A stretch of DNA of 64,000 bases. Origin: Wenyingzhuangia marina. GTDB lineage: Bacteria > Bacteroidota > Bacteroidia > Flavobacteriales > Flavobacteriaceae. A model generated the notes under the pieces. That model made no database searches, was not told the origin of the DNA, and saw only the letters and a program-made list of their open reading frames with translations. Numbering within the stretch: the first letter of the stretch is position 1; each line of letters opens with the position of its first letter. Made by a program: the position numbers and the translations under genes. The stretch is from the NCBI RefSeq assembly GCF_900130035.1, contig NZ_FQXQ01000002.1:248001-312000 (forward strand), in the 5' to 3' direction. Below are positions 9,564 to 17,999 of this stretch, one piece after another.

Positions 9564-10502
9564 ATGTCTAAAGAGAAACCAAAACGCATTAAAAATAAAA
9601 TTCATTCTCGTAATAAAAACAAAGAACGATATGATTTAAAGGCTTTAATTGCTGTCAATCCAGAATTGAAAAACTACATTAAACCTAATATTAAAGGAGA
9701 AGATACTGTAGATTTTTCAAATCCAATAGCTATAAAATTACTTAACAAATCCTTACTACAGTACTATTATGGTATAAAAAACTGGGACTTTTCTGATGAT
9801 TATTTGTGTCCATCAATCCCGAACAAAGCAGATTACATTCACCACATGGCTGATGTTTTAGTAGAAAGTAATTTTGGTCAATTACCTTCTGGAAATAAGA
9901 TTACTTGTTATGATATTGGAATGGGGGCAACCTGTATTTATCCCATTATTGGAGTTACAGAATACAACTGGAATTTTATAGGTTCTGACATTGATGAAAA
10001 TGCTATCATCTCCGCTCAATCAATAGTTAGTAAAAATGATGCTTTAAAAAACAAGATTACTTGTAGATTACAAGGAACTAAGAAAGACTTTTTTTACGGA
10101 ATTATAGACAAAGAAGAAAAAGTAGATCTTTCTATATGTAATCCGCCTTTATATGCTTCTTTAGAAGATGCTATAAAAGGAACTCATAAAAAAAATGCTC
10201 CTTACAGAGTTTCAGAAATTAAAGAAGAACTTATTTATGATGGTGGAGAAACCGGTTTTTTACAGAAATATGTAAAAGAAAGTAAAAAATTTGCTGAAAA
10301 CTGTTTTTGGTTTTCTGCCCTAGTTAGCAAACAATCTAACCAAAAAGGAATGGTTGAATTCTTGGGAGAATTAGGAGCCACACAAACAAAAATCATCCCA
10401 ATGGGAGTCGGGAACAAATCAAGCCAAATTATTGCTTGGACTTTTCTTAGCAAAGAAGCACAAATCGCTTGGAAAAAATTAAGATGGACAAGTAAAAAGT
10501 AA
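9564..10502 (+). CDS. rlmF: 23S rRNA (adenine(1618)-N(6))-methyltransferase
   Basis: The 312-residue protein has the RlmF architecture: a basic N-terminus, the conserved block NKADYIHHMADVL (about residues 89-101), a SAM-binding motif YDIGMGATCIYPIIG and the N6-adenine methyltransferase catalytic motif CNPPLYAS. It should methylate A1618 (E. coli numbering) of 23S rRNA. It is probably monocistronic, with its own TATCTTTG promoter box upstream. Length and motifs are normal for the family. Confidence 0.93.
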   Translation: MSKEKPKRIKNKIHSRNKNKERYDLKALIAVNPELKNYIKPNIKGEDTVDFSNPIAIKLLNKSLLQYYYGIKNWDFSDDYLCPSIPNKADYIHHMADVLVESNFGQLPSGNKITCYDIGMGATCIYPIIGVTEYNWNFIGSDIDENAIISAQSIVSKNDALKNKITCRLQGTKKDFFYGIIDKEEKVDLSICNPPLYASLEDAIKGTHKKNAPYRVSEIKEELIYDGGETGFLQKYVKESKKFAENCFWFSALVSKQSNQKGMVEFLGELGATQTKIIPMGVGNKSSQIIAWTFLSKEAQIAWKKLRWTSKK

Positions 10503-10567
10503 TTCCCTCTTGATAATAATTATATTTTCACTAACTCTTCAAAAAGAGCACTTTACCCAAATACAAC

Positions 10568-11572
10568 ATGAATATTTATCAACAAATTGAAGCAGAAATA
10601 CAAGCTGCTTCTCATATCGTGATAACAGCACACAAATCTGCCGATGGAGATTCTATAGGATCTTCTTTAGGTTTGTTATATTTTATAGAAAAATTAGGAA
10701 AATCAGCTGTGATTTGTCACCCTGATAAAGCTCCTGATTTTTTATATTGGATGGATACTTCTTCTATTTTATTGATGGAAGAAACCCCTGAAAAAGTAAC
10801 CAATGCTTTTGAAGAAGCTGATTTAATTTTCTGCTTAGATTACAATGCAACCAATCGTGTTGGACCAGAAATGCAAGTATTACTAGAACAAGCTACTTGT
10901 AAAAAAATCATGATTGATCACCATTTAAACCCTGAAGAATTTCCTTTCTTAACCGTTTCAGAAACAACAGTATGCTCTACTTCCCAACTCATTGTAGAAC
11001 TGATTGAACAATCTGGACATGGAGATTTGTTAGATGAAAAAATTGGAACGCCTTTATACTTAGGAATTTTAACAGATACTGGTAGTTTTAGATTCAATTC
11101 TGTACAACCAAGAACTCATGAAATTTTAGCTAAAATACTAGCTGCCGGAGTAGAACACCATCTTATTCACGAAAAATTAAATGACAATAATACAGAAAGT
11201 CGTTTACGCTTACAAGGATATGCTATGAGTGAAAAATTAGAAATTTTGTACGACTACAACGTGGCTATTATCTCTTTATCTAAAGAAGAATTGGCCAAAT
11301 ACAATTATAAAAAAGGAGATACTGATAGTTTGGCTAATTTAATATTGTCTATCAAAGGAATGAAAGCTGCCATTGTTTTTACCGAAAGAGACGGAATCAT
11401 GAAAATATCTTTCCGATCTAAGGGAACCGAAAACCCTGTAAATGTTTTGGCAACAGAACATTTTAATGGTGGCGGACATGCAAATGCTTCTGGTGGAATG
11501 AGTGAATTAACTGTAACAAAAACCTTAAACAAACTAAAGGACTTAATTCCTAAATATTTTCCAAAAAACTAA
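10568..11572 (+). CDS. nrnA: DHH-family bifunctional oligoribonuclease / pAp phosphatase
   Basis: The 334-residue protein carries the DHH phosphoesterase motifs: ADGDSIGS near residue 26, CLDYN, IDHHLNP (the DHH signature), GILTDTGSF, and the C-terminal DHHA1 motif GGGHANASGG. NrnA-type enzymes degrade nano-RNAs and 3'-phosphoadenosine 5'-phosphate, and Bacteroidota usually rely on them because they lack Orn. It is followed 38 bp later by a small conserved-looking gene in the same direction and a shared terminator, suggesting a two-gene unit. The exact substrate preference cannot be told from sequence. Confidence 0.9.
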   Translation: MNIYQQIEAEIQAASHIVITAHKSADGDSIGSSLGLLYFIEKLGKSAVICHPDKAPDFLYWMDTSSILLMEETPEKVTNAFEEADLIFCLDYNATNRVGPEMQVLLEQATCKKIMIDHHLNPEEFPFLTVSETTVCSTSQLIVELIEQSGHGDLLDEKIGTPLYLGILTDTGSFRFNSVQPRTHEILAKILAAGVEHHLIHEKLNDNNTESRLRLQGYAMSEKLEILYDYNVAIISLSKEELAKYNYKKGDTDSLANLILSIKGMKAAIVFTERDGIMKISFRSKGTENPVNVLATEHFNGGGHANASGGMSELTVTKTLNKLKDLIPKYFPKN

Positions 11573-11610
11573 TAAAACTAGCGAGTGGCTAATAAAAAAC
11601 ACATAAAATT

Positions 11611-11934
11611 ATGACACAAAAAGAATTTTTAGCCCAAAATGTATACAATACACAACCCACTTATACTGTAGAAAATGATCCTGATACGTTGTATTTTTCT
11701 GAAGAAGGTTTTTCAGAAATTTTAAATAAAGCAGAACATTATGGAATTGCCATTTATGATATCAAATCGGCATTAAATGGAGAAGCTGGAACTTCTGCAC
11801 ATCACGAAACTTTTAAGAAAAAAGCCACGGATCCCACTTGGTACAAAGGCGTTTTTAAAACCTTAAAAAACAAACAAAAAGGATTTTTATATGCTGCTAC
11901 TTATAAAGTTTCTAAAAAATTATTGAATAGATAA
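11611..11934 (+). CDS. Small protein of unknown function downstream of nrnA
   Basis: The 107-residue soluble protein was not recognised. It has no signal peptide or membrane segment and ends in a basic helix (KVSKKLLNR). It begins 38 bp after nrnA and precedes a strong terminator, so both are probably transcribed together. The good start, length and terminator context make it a likely real gene. Confidence 0.75.
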   Translation: MTQKEFLAQNVYNTQPTYTVENDPDTLYFSEEGFSEILNKAEHYGIAIYDIKSALNGEAGTSAHHETFKKKATDPTWYKGVFKTLKNKQKGFLYAATYKVSKKLLNR

Positions 11935-12285
11935 GTTCAAAACAGAATCAAACTAAAACGCCCTTTGTAATGATCACAAAGGGCGTTGTTTATTTAATAA
12001 AATTTTCCATTTTCTGTTTATAAACTATTTCAAATAATACGGTTTAGTTAAAACTAAAGTGTATATGTACTTGAAAAAAATCTTAACAATAAAGATATAA
12101 ATAATACTATTTAAAATTTATTTTAAAAACACACAATTATAATAGATCTCTTAAATACTTTTAAAGAATAAAGGCATAATACTTGTAATATCTTTTTAAA
12201 TAAATTTGACTAACTAAAAACAAATGTTAAAAACACATTTATATTTGTTTTTTAATATATTTACTAAAATTTTAAATAAGCATAC
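11935..12285. other. Intergenic region before the secreted GH43
   Basis: This 351-bp stretch holds the nrnA terminator, then AT-rich DNA with no likely gene. TATATTTG at 12240-12247 matches the -7 consensus and lies 38 bp before the GH43 start, but no -33 TTTG is found at the usual distance. Confidence 0.5.
11957..11993 (+). terminator. Terminator after the nrnA unit
   Basis: AACGCCCTTTGT pairs perfectly with ACAAAGGGCGTT around an 8-nt loop, followed by a short T-rich tail. It lies 22 bp after the small gene. Confidence 0.85.
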
Positions 12286-13290
12286 ATGAAATTTCTTAAA
12301 ATGTTTTGGCTACTAAGTGTAGTTTTATTGTTTTCAAATCATGGTTATTCTCAAGACCAAAAATTTAATAATCCTATTGCAGAGCAACGTGCAGATCCAT
12401 GGGTATTTAAAACGGATGATGGTATTTATTACTTAATTGCAACCGTTCCTAATTATGATAAAATCGTAATCAGAAAAGCCACAAGTATTAATGGATTAAA
12501 AGATGCACAGGAAAAAACTGTTTGGACAAAACATAAAAAAGGTGTGATGGGTCATCATATTTGGGCTCCAGAACTACACAAGATTGACGGAAAATGGTAT
12601 ATCTATTTTGCGGCAGGAGAAGCTGAAAATGTTTGGAACATAAGAATGTGGGCTCTATCAAATTCATCAAAAAATCCAATGGAAGGGGAATGGAAAGAAG
12701 AAGGGCAAATTAAAACAGAACTAGAATCTTTTTCTTTAGATGCCACTACTTTTGAACACAAAGGAAAAAGATATTTAATTTGGGCACAAAACCTTAATAA
12801 TGGAGCAGATGGAACTTCATTAGTTATGTCAGAAATGAAAAACCCTACTACTTTAAAAGGTAAAGAAGTAGTAATTACTGATCCTGAATTTAGTTGGGAA
12901 AGAGTTAAATATAATGTTAACGAAGGGCCTGCAGTTATTAAGAAAAATGGTAAAATATTTGTAACATATTCAGCCAGTGCTACTAATGATAATTATGCAG
13001 TAGGTCTATTGTGGATTGATGAAAATGAAGATTTATTAGATCCTAATAATTGGCATAAATCTCCATCACCAGTTTTTTATTCTAACGCTGATGTAAAAAG
13101 ATATGGACCAGGTCATAATTCTTTTACAACTTCTGAAGATGGAAAAACAGATATTATGATTTACCATGCAAGAGATTATAGAGAAATTGAAGGAGCTGAA
13201 TTATCAGATCCAAACCGTGCTACCAGAGCAAGAGCCATAAAATGGACAAAAAGTGGATTTCCTGATTTTATACAAAGACAAGGAGATTAA
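12286..13290 (+). CDS. Secreted GH43 glycosidase, probable exo-arabinanase/arabinofuranosidase type
   Basis: The 334-residue protein has a clear signal peptide (about residues 1-22, ending GYSQ) and a single five-bladed propeller domain of GH43 type. The three catalytic acids can be placed: Asp37 in QRADPW (base), Asp152 in SLDATTF (pKa modulator) and Glu213 in VNEGPA (acid). HHIWAPELH is the usual WAPE motif. The pattern resembles GH43 exo-acting arabinofuranosidases (subfamily 26-like); that subfamily guess is from memory of the family. No CBM is present. The gene stands alone, with terminators on both sides, so it probably trims arabinose-containing side chains outside the cytoplasm. Confidence 0.87.
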   Translation: MKFLKMFWLLSVVLLFSNHGYSQDQKFNNPIAEQRADPWVFKTDDGIYYLIATVPNYDKIVIRKATSINGLKDAQEKTVWTKHKKGVMGHHIWAPELHKIDGKWYIYFAAGEAENVWNIRMWALSNSSKNPMEGEWKEEGQIKTELESFSLDATTFEHKGKRYLIWAQNLNNGADGTSLVMSEMKNPTTLKGKEVVITDPEFSWERVKYNVNEGPAVIKKNGKIFVTYSASATNDNYAVGLLWIDENEDLLDPNNWHKSPSPVFYSNADVKRYGPGHNSFTTSEDGKTDIMIYHARDYREIEGAELSDPNRATRARAIKWTKSGFPDFIQRQGD

Positions 13291-13310
13291 TTAAAAAATA
13301 AACTCTACAA

Positions 13311-13347
13311 AAAATCCGATCATAGTACTATGATCGGATTTTTTTTA
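13311..13347. terminator. Terminator between GH43 and the TonB receptor gene (convergent)
   Basis: AAAATCCGATCATAG pairs with CTATGATCGGATTTT around a very short loop, followed by a T run on the plus strand and an A run on the left. It can serve both converging genes. Confidence 0.88.
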
Positions 13348-13361
13348 ATGTATAATATTTA

Positions 13362-15704
13362 TTAAAACTTTAAAGTAACTCCTACTAAAAAGTTTCTAGT
13401 CGCTTGTGGGTAATATCCGGCACCATCTAAAGTGGTAACAGCATTCGGATCTGACCAATCATCATCATAGGTGTAATAATATCCTCTATCTACATATCGT
13501 TCATTAAAAATATTGTTTATCAAAGCTGAGAATACGATCGAATTAAAAATTTCAGAAGTTTCTATAGCATAGGTAACATTTATATCACTCTTGTAATAAT
13601 CATTTAATACATCAGCTGTTGTTACTTTACTATCTAAATTACTCATGTATTGTTTTCCTACATATTTTGATAAATATGAAATTTGAAAATTATTAGTTGG
13701 TTGATAAGTAAAAACACTACCAAAAATAACATCTGGTGAAAATGAAATATTAGTATTTCCCAAGTTTTGTAAAACTCCATCAATACTAGCAATAAAATCT
13801 CTGTTTTTATTAGTACTTATTGCTGCATTTGGTTTAAATGATAGTTCTTTGGATATCTGAATACTTGCATCAACCTCTAAACCTAATCTATAACTTTTAC
13901 CTGAAGTAGCTCTAATAGGAGATCCTACTCCATCAATAGCTCCTGTTAACACTAATTGATTCTTATAGTCCATATAAAAAAGGTTGGTATTTACTTTAAC
14001 TATTTTATTATTGGCTCTCCATCCTAATTCATAATCATAAAGGGTTTCGTGAGTACTAACGCCTCCTTCAAAATCATTCCTATTAGGTTCTCTATTCGCT
14101 ACTGCAACAGAGGTATAAAAACTATTTTGAGGGTTCATTTTATAAGTAAATCCAAATTTTGGATTAAAGAAATTAAAATTTGCATCTACATCAATTGGAA
14201 CAATATCAGAAGTAATTCCTTTTGTTTTATAGTTTACAAAACGTCCTTGTAAATCTGCATAAGCAGATAATTGTTCAGTTAAGCTAAACGTTGCTTTGGC
14301 AAAAAGCGAAAAATCTGTTTTTTTAGCATCAGATTCATAGTACTTATCCCTAATGTTTGTATTAGCAGCTAAATCACTTCCCCAAGTTACTTCTCCAAAA
14401 TGATTTCCTGAATAATTTGAATAAGAAACTCCAGTAATAAAATTGACATCCTTGGTTTTATAATTGGTGTTAAAATTAGCTACATAAAAGTCATTATCTA
14501 ACCAACGTCTAACAATTGCATCACTACCATCAACTATTAAATTATTAAAATCAGCTGCATCTTCTCCTGCTTTATATTGTTCAAAAAAACCAGCACCTTT
14601 GGTATAGTTTAAAGCAACATTTGTTGACCAGTTATCGTTTAATTTTTCATTCCAATGCAATTGATAATGGTTTTGAGCATAATCATCCACTTCATTATCA
14701 TAGGTATAAGGATTTTGTCTCCTATCATCTTCTAATTGTTTGGCTGTTAATCCTTCCCAAGCCTGGTATGTTTTTTCTTTACCTCCAAATGTAATCGCTT
14801 TAATCAACGTATTTTCATCTGTATAACTTGCTTGTAAATAAAACGATTTTAAATCTGCATAGGCTCTATCTACATAACCATCAGAATAAATATTAGACAA
14901 CCGTCCTGCAATTTCTATATGATCATTTAATTTTCCTGTACTAAATTTCACGGTATGCTTTCTAGTATTATAAGATCCAAAAGAATTTGATATTTCTCCC
15001 GAAGCTTCGTCAGAAACCGCATCTGTTAAAATATTAATACTGGCTCCAAAAGCTCCAGAACCATTGGTTGATGTTCCTACTCCACGTTGTAATTGTAAAT
15101 TTTGAGTTGAAGAAGCAAAATCTCCTAAATTCACCCAAAAAGTCCCATGACTTTCTGCATCGTTATAAGGAATTCCATTTACCGTAACATTGATACGTTC
15201 TCCGTTAGAACCACGAACACTCATATAAGTATATCCTACTCCTGCTCCAGCATCTGATGAAGAAACTACCGATGGCATATAATTTAATAAAACAGGAATA
15301 TCTTGTCCCAAATTACGTTTTTCTAATTCTTTTTTAGAAATATTAGAAAAAGTTACTGGTACGTCTGAGTTTACCCTAACTGCTGATACCAAAACCTCAT
15401 CTAATACTGTTGAACTTAGTTCTAGAACAAACGGAATAAAAATGTTTTTAGATAATTTAATCTCTTTAGAAACGGTGTTATACCCTAAATAAGAAACTTG
15501 AAGAGTATAGTCTCCATTAGGTAACTGAGTCGTAAATTCTCCATTTACATCTGTTAACACTCCTTTAGTAGTTTCTAAAACCAAAACAGTAGCTCCCAAT
15601 AAAGCTTCTTTATTTTGATTGGTTACATTTCCTGAAAGTGTATAACGCTGGGCGTTTGCAAAAATACTTGCAAACAAGAATAAAAAAATAGATGTTTTTT
15701 TCAT
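13362..15704 (-). CDS. TonB-dependent outer-membrane receptor, predicted thiamine (or precursor) uptake
   Basis: The 780-residue protein has a signal peptide (residues 1-18, ending ANAQ), a carboxypeptidase-regulatory-like domain (about 22-105), a TonB plug (about 110-230, with VRGSNGERINVTVNGIPYND) and a beta-barrel ending in the outer-membrane signature LVGVTLKF. It lacks a SusD partner and is too short for a SusC. A TPP riboswitch lies in its 5' leader, and thiamine-binding, PnuC-type and kinase genes lie just upstream on the same strand. Riboswitch-controlled TonB receptors of this kind in Bacteroidota are predicted thiamine transporters. Substrate is inferred from the riboswitch and neighbours, not from the receptor itself. 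Confidence 0.9.
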   Translation of the reverse strand: MKKTSIFLFLFASIFANAQRYTLSGNVTNQNKEALLGATVLVLETTKGVLTDVNGEFTTQLPNGDYTLQVSYLGYNTVSKEIKLSKNIFIPFVLELSSTVLDEVLVSAVRVNSDVPVTFSNISKKELEKRNLGQDIPVLLNYMPSVVSSSDAGAGVGYTYMSVRGSNGERINVTVNGIPYNDAESHGTFWVNLGDFASSTQNLQLQRGVGTSTNGSGAFGASINILTDAVSDEASGEISNSFGSYNTRKHTVKFSTGKLNDHIEIAGRLSNIYSDGYVDRAYADLKSFYLQASYTDENTLIKAITFGGKEKTYQAWEGLTAKQLEDDRRQNPYTYDNEVDDYAQNHYQLHWNEKLNDNWSTNVALNYTKGAGFFEQYKAGEDAADFNNLIVDGSDAIVRRWLDNDFYVANFNTNYKTKDVNFITGVSYSNYSGNHFGEVTWGSDLAANTNIRDKYYESDAKKTDFSLFAKATFSLTEQLSAYADLQGRFVNYKTKGITSDIVPIDVDANFNFFNPKFGFTYKMNPQNSFYTSVAVANREPNRNDFEGGVSTHETLYDYELGWRANNKIVKVNTNLFYMDYKNQLVLTGAIDGVGSPIRATSGKSYRLGLEVDASIQISKELSFKPNAAISTNKNRDFIASIDGVLQNLGNTNISFSPDVIFGSVFTYQPTNNFQISYLSKYVGKQYMSNLDSKVTTADVLNDYYKSDINVTYAIETSEIFNSIVFSALINNIFNERYVDRGYYYTYDDDWSDPNAVTTLDGAGYYPQATRNFLVGVTLKF

Positions 15705-15770
15705 TTTAAAAATTTTAAAACGAATAAAAAGAGGTAATTATTCCTGTAGTTATTTTGAATAATTTGTTGT

Positions 15771-15793
15771 GAATATCATTATTTATGATATTC
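15771..15793 (-). promoter_or_regulatory. Hairpin directly after the TPP aptamer (possible expression platform)
   Basis: GAATATCAT and ATGATATTC form a perfect 9-bp stem with a 5-nt loop immediately 3' of the aptamer in the transcript and about 66 nt before the receptor start codon. There is no T tract, so it is not a standard terminator; it may belong to the switching element or stabilise the leader. Confidence 0.5.
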
Positions 15794-15796
15794 TTT

Positions 15797-15937
15797 TCCC
15801 TAAACAGCATTGCCTGTTCTAGGTTCGTTGGGTATGATCTCAGCCATTATTTAGTTCTAAATTCTACAGTTTAAAATTCATGGTTTAACAACCTAAATTC
15901 ACACTCCAAAACAAATGAACTATAATTAGCACCCCTT
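15797..15937 (-). ncRNA. TPP (THI-box) riboswitch in the leader of the TonB receptor gene
   Basis: Read on the minus strand, the conserved elements occur in order: GGGGTGCTA (P1/P2 side, 15935-15927), a long variable P3 arm, GGCTGAGATCATACCC (CTGAGA at 15843-15838; ACCC at 15833-15830), GAACCT, then an ACAGGCAATGCTGT helix (P4/P5 region) and closing TTTAGGGA (to 15797). This matches the TPP aptamer consensus. The extended P3 arm of about 70 nt is unusual but known as a variable region. It should lower expression of the receptor when thiamine pyrophosphate is plentiful. Confidence 0.88.
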
Positions 15938-15950
15938 TATGAGAACGCTG

Positions 15951-15958
15951 CAAAAATA
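15951..15958 (-). promoter_or_regulatory. Candidate -7 box for the riboswitch-TonB receptor transcript
   Basis: The minus strand reads TATTTTTG, matching TAnnTTTG, about 14 nt before the first conserved aptamer base. This would give the receptor a transcript separate from the upstream arfB gene. The -33 position is not well conserved. Confidence 0.42.
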
Positions 15959-16000
15959 CGCTCTATTTTATGAACTAAAAACCTAAAAGTGAATTATTAT

Positions 16001-16405
16001 TTAATCGTGATTTGGCTTTTTTCTTAAACTTTTCTTCTCTGCATTTCGTTGTTTACTGTCTATCCTTTTTTGAATAGCTGATATGCTCGGTTTGGTAGGT
16101 CTTCGCTTTTTGGGGCGAACTAAATTTTGACTTAATAGTTCCAAAAACTTCTTAATAATAAGGTCTTTATTTTTATGCTGTGACCTACTTTCATCACAAA
16201 ATAAAATCAGAATATTTTCTTTGGTTAATCTTGAGGATAATTTCTCTATCAATAATTCTTTTTCCTTATCAGAAAGTGCATTAGAGTTTGATAAATCAAA
16301 AGTCAGTTCTACTTTAGAGGAAACTTTATTTACATGTTGTCCCCCTGCTCCAGAACTTCTGGTAGCTTTAAAGTTTAACTCTTTTATAATTTCTTCTTTA
16401 TTCAT
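16001..16405 (-). CDS. arfB: ArfB/YaeJ-type peptidyl-tRNA hydrolase (ribosome rescue factor)
   Basis: The 134-residue protein is a stand-alone RF-1 catalytic domain. The GGQ motif is at residues 21-23 in RSSGAGGQHVNKVSSKVEL, followed by the domain's SRSQHKNKD region and a highly basic C-terminal tail (residues about 107-134) that, in ArfB, inserts into the empty mRNA channel of stalled ribosomes. It releases nascent peptides from non-stop ribosomes. It starts 17 bp after the NadR-like kinase gene on the same strand and is probably co-transcribed with the thiamine genes; no functional link to thiamine is apparent. Confidence 0.92.
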   Translation of the reverse strand: MNKEEIIKELNFKATRSSGAGGQHVNKVSSKVELTFDLSNSNALSDKEKELLIEKLSSRLTKENILILFCDESRSQHKNKDLIIKKFLELLSQNLVRPKKRRPTKPSISAIQKRIDSKQRNAEKKSLRKKPNHD

Positions 16406-16422
16406 CCTATTGATTTACTTTT

Positions 16423-16980
16423 TTATAACAATTTATTTATTTCTGTAATTGCTTTTTTTAAACGGGTTTCTTTGTCTCCTTTTAAAGTAATGTAAGGTTT
16501 TTTATATTTTTTTAAAGTATTTTCAAAAGCTAAAAACATTTCTTCAGCTTGTTCTGGTCTATCTCTTAAATCATCAGCCTCCCAAGGAACATCTATATAA
16601 GTTAGTAGATACAAATTATATTGATTATCTATAGCTGCATTTTTAACACATTCATCTACAAAACCACTATAATACTCTTCTGAATAAACTTTAGTTTCAA
16701 GCAAATTTGTATCACAAATCAAAATTTTGTTTGCTTTTTTCGCCAAAGTATTTTCTAGTTTCATCTGACCAATAGCAATAGGAACAATGTCTTTTATTTC
16801 GCAAACTTTATGCTCTTTATCCCACTTTTCTTGTAAATAATCTCTAGAAAACTCTGGTACCCAAACTGTATTATAATATTCAGCTAGCTGACGAGAAAGT
16901 GTTGTTTTTCCTGTAGATTCTGGTCCAAACAGCACAATTTTAATTAGTTTATTGGGTTCTTGTCTAAGCTTTTTTTCCAT
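16423..16980 (-). CDS. NadR-like P-loop kinase, predicted thiamine kinase partner of the PnuC-type transporter
   Basis: The 185-residue protein resembles the C-terminal ribosylnicotinamide-kinase domain of NadR: Walker A GPESTGKTT at residues 19-27, then PEFSRDYL, ICDTNLLE and DVPWEADDLRDRP, which form the substrate and lid regions. There is no N-terminal nucleotidyl-transferase or helix-turn-helix domain. Its start overlaps the transporter gene by 37 bp. In PnuC systems the cytoplasmic kinase traps the imported vitamin by phosphorylation. Because the neighbourhood is thiamine-related, thiamine phosphorylation is more likely here than nicotinamide riboside; that substrate is inference. Confidence 0.82.
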   Translation of the reverse strand: MEKKLRQEPNKLIKIVLFGPESTGKTTLSRQLAEYYNTVWVPEFSRDYLQEKWDKEHKVCEIKDIVPIAIGQMKLENTLAKKANKILICDTNLLETKVYSEEYYSGFVDECVKNAAIDNQYNLYLLTYIDVPWEADDLRDRPEQAEEMFLAFENTLKKYKKPYITLKGDKETRLKKAITEINKLL

Positions 16981-17573
16981 GCTAAATAACCTTGTACGGC
17001 TAGTATTGTAAAAATAAGATATTGTAAGGATAACATTCCTAAACCTCTGTAAGCATACAAAGGAACTGTAATTAAATCAGCAAAAATCCACAAGGTCCAA
17101 TTTTCTATTTTTTTCTTGGCCATGTACCACATTCCCGTAAAGAAAATTCCAGAAGTAAAAATATCTATATAATTCTCTGGTTTAATTTCATATCCAAAAT
17201 ATTTATACACTTCATAGGTAATAACCATAGTTATGATTACTAGTAGAACTCCTATTATTTTTTCTGCAACAGTAGTTCTAGAAATAGGAACTACTGTTTC
17301 GTTATTTTTCTTTCTTGACCAGTTCCACCATCCATAAATACTCATGACTGAATAGTAAAAATTCATCATCATATCTCCAAAATACTGAGCTTTGTAAAGT
17401 AAATAAACGGTAATCACCGTGGCGACCAAGCCTACTGGATACACCAAAATATTTTCCTTTTTAGAATATACCACACTGGCAATTCCAAACACAAATGCAA
17501 TGGCTTCTAAAACAATATCGCCAACAGGAGTATGTTCATAGGCACTTAAAAAAAAATTAAAAATGTGGTTCAT
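16944..17573 (-). CDS. pnuT: PnuC-family vitamin transporter, predicted thiamine transporter PnuT
   Basis: The 209-residue protein has about seven membrane helices and the PnuC-type motif GWWNWSRKK near residue 80. PnuC proteins move unphosphorylated vitamins by facilitated diffusion coupled to cytoplasmic phosphorylation. The start overlaps the YkoF-like gene by 17 bp and the 3' end overlaps the NadR-like kinase gene by 37 bp, indicating one translationally coupled operon. Thiamine rather than nicotinamide riboside is inferred from the thiamine-binding neighbour and the nearby TPP riboswitch. Confidence 0.85.
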   Translation of the reverse strand: MNHIFNFFLSAYEHTPVGDIVLEAIAFVFGIASVVYSKKENILVYPVGLVATVITVYLLYKAQYFGDMMMNFYYSVMSIYGWWNWSRKKNNETVVPISRTTVAEKIIGVLLVIITMVITYEVYKYFGYEIKPENYIDIFTSGIFFTGMWYMAKKKIENWTLWIFADLITVPLYAYRGLGMLSLQYLIFTILAVQGYLAWKKSLDKNPIN

Positions 17574-17817
17574 AGTTACTTCTATCAGACTTTACCATTT
17601 TTAAATTCACCACAACATTTTCTTGATTTTCAAATGATATTCTAATCTCCTCTGTTAAGAATGGCATTACTTTATCATAATCTCCATAAACTTGAGTACT
17701 CATTGGATTTTCTAATACTGTAAATTCTGAGGCTCTTAATCTTTTTATAAAATTGATAATGTGTTCTTCAAAATTATCGTGTAGTGGTAATAAGGTTAAC
17801 TCTATGGAAACTTTCAT
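17557..17817 (-). CDS. YkoF/MTH1187-like thiamine-binding protein
   Basis: The 86-residue protein fits the short thiamine-binding (DUF77, YkoF-like) family: a ferredoxin-like fold starting with MKVSIELTLLPL, a central PMSTQVYGDYDKVM segment and a C-terminal VVVNLKMVKSDRS strand. It has no signal peptide, so it should bind thiamine or hydroxymethylpyrimidine in the cytoplasm. It is the first gene of the minus-strand run ykoF-like, pnuT, kinase, arfB. No TPP aptamer is visible upstream of it in 17818-17999. Confidence 0.82.
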   Translation of the reverse strand: MKVSIELTLLPLHDNFEEHIINFIKRLRASEFTVLENPMSTQVYGDYDKVMPFLTEEIRISFENQENVVVNLKMVKSDRSNYEPHF

Positions 17818-17999
17818 ATTTATTGATTATTTGAGGGTAAAAATAGGCATCATTTTTTTAGTGGGTAAAAAAATAGACATCGAATTTAAAAATACTATGA
17901 ACCACTAAAGTAATCTTACTGTTTTACTTTGTTTATTAAAAGAACTAAACTAGTTTTATAGCAACATTAACATTTTAACTTTTAGCACATTTAAGCCCC

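Noticed and set aside
13362-15704. TonB receptor as a SusC-type glycan importer
   Set aside because: It is short for SusC, has no SusD neighbour, and lies behind a TPP riboswitch with thiamine genes beside it.
16423-16980. Full NadR (NMN adenylyltransferase and kinase) for NAD synthesis
   Set aside because: Only the kinase domain is present, and the surrounding genes point to thiamine.
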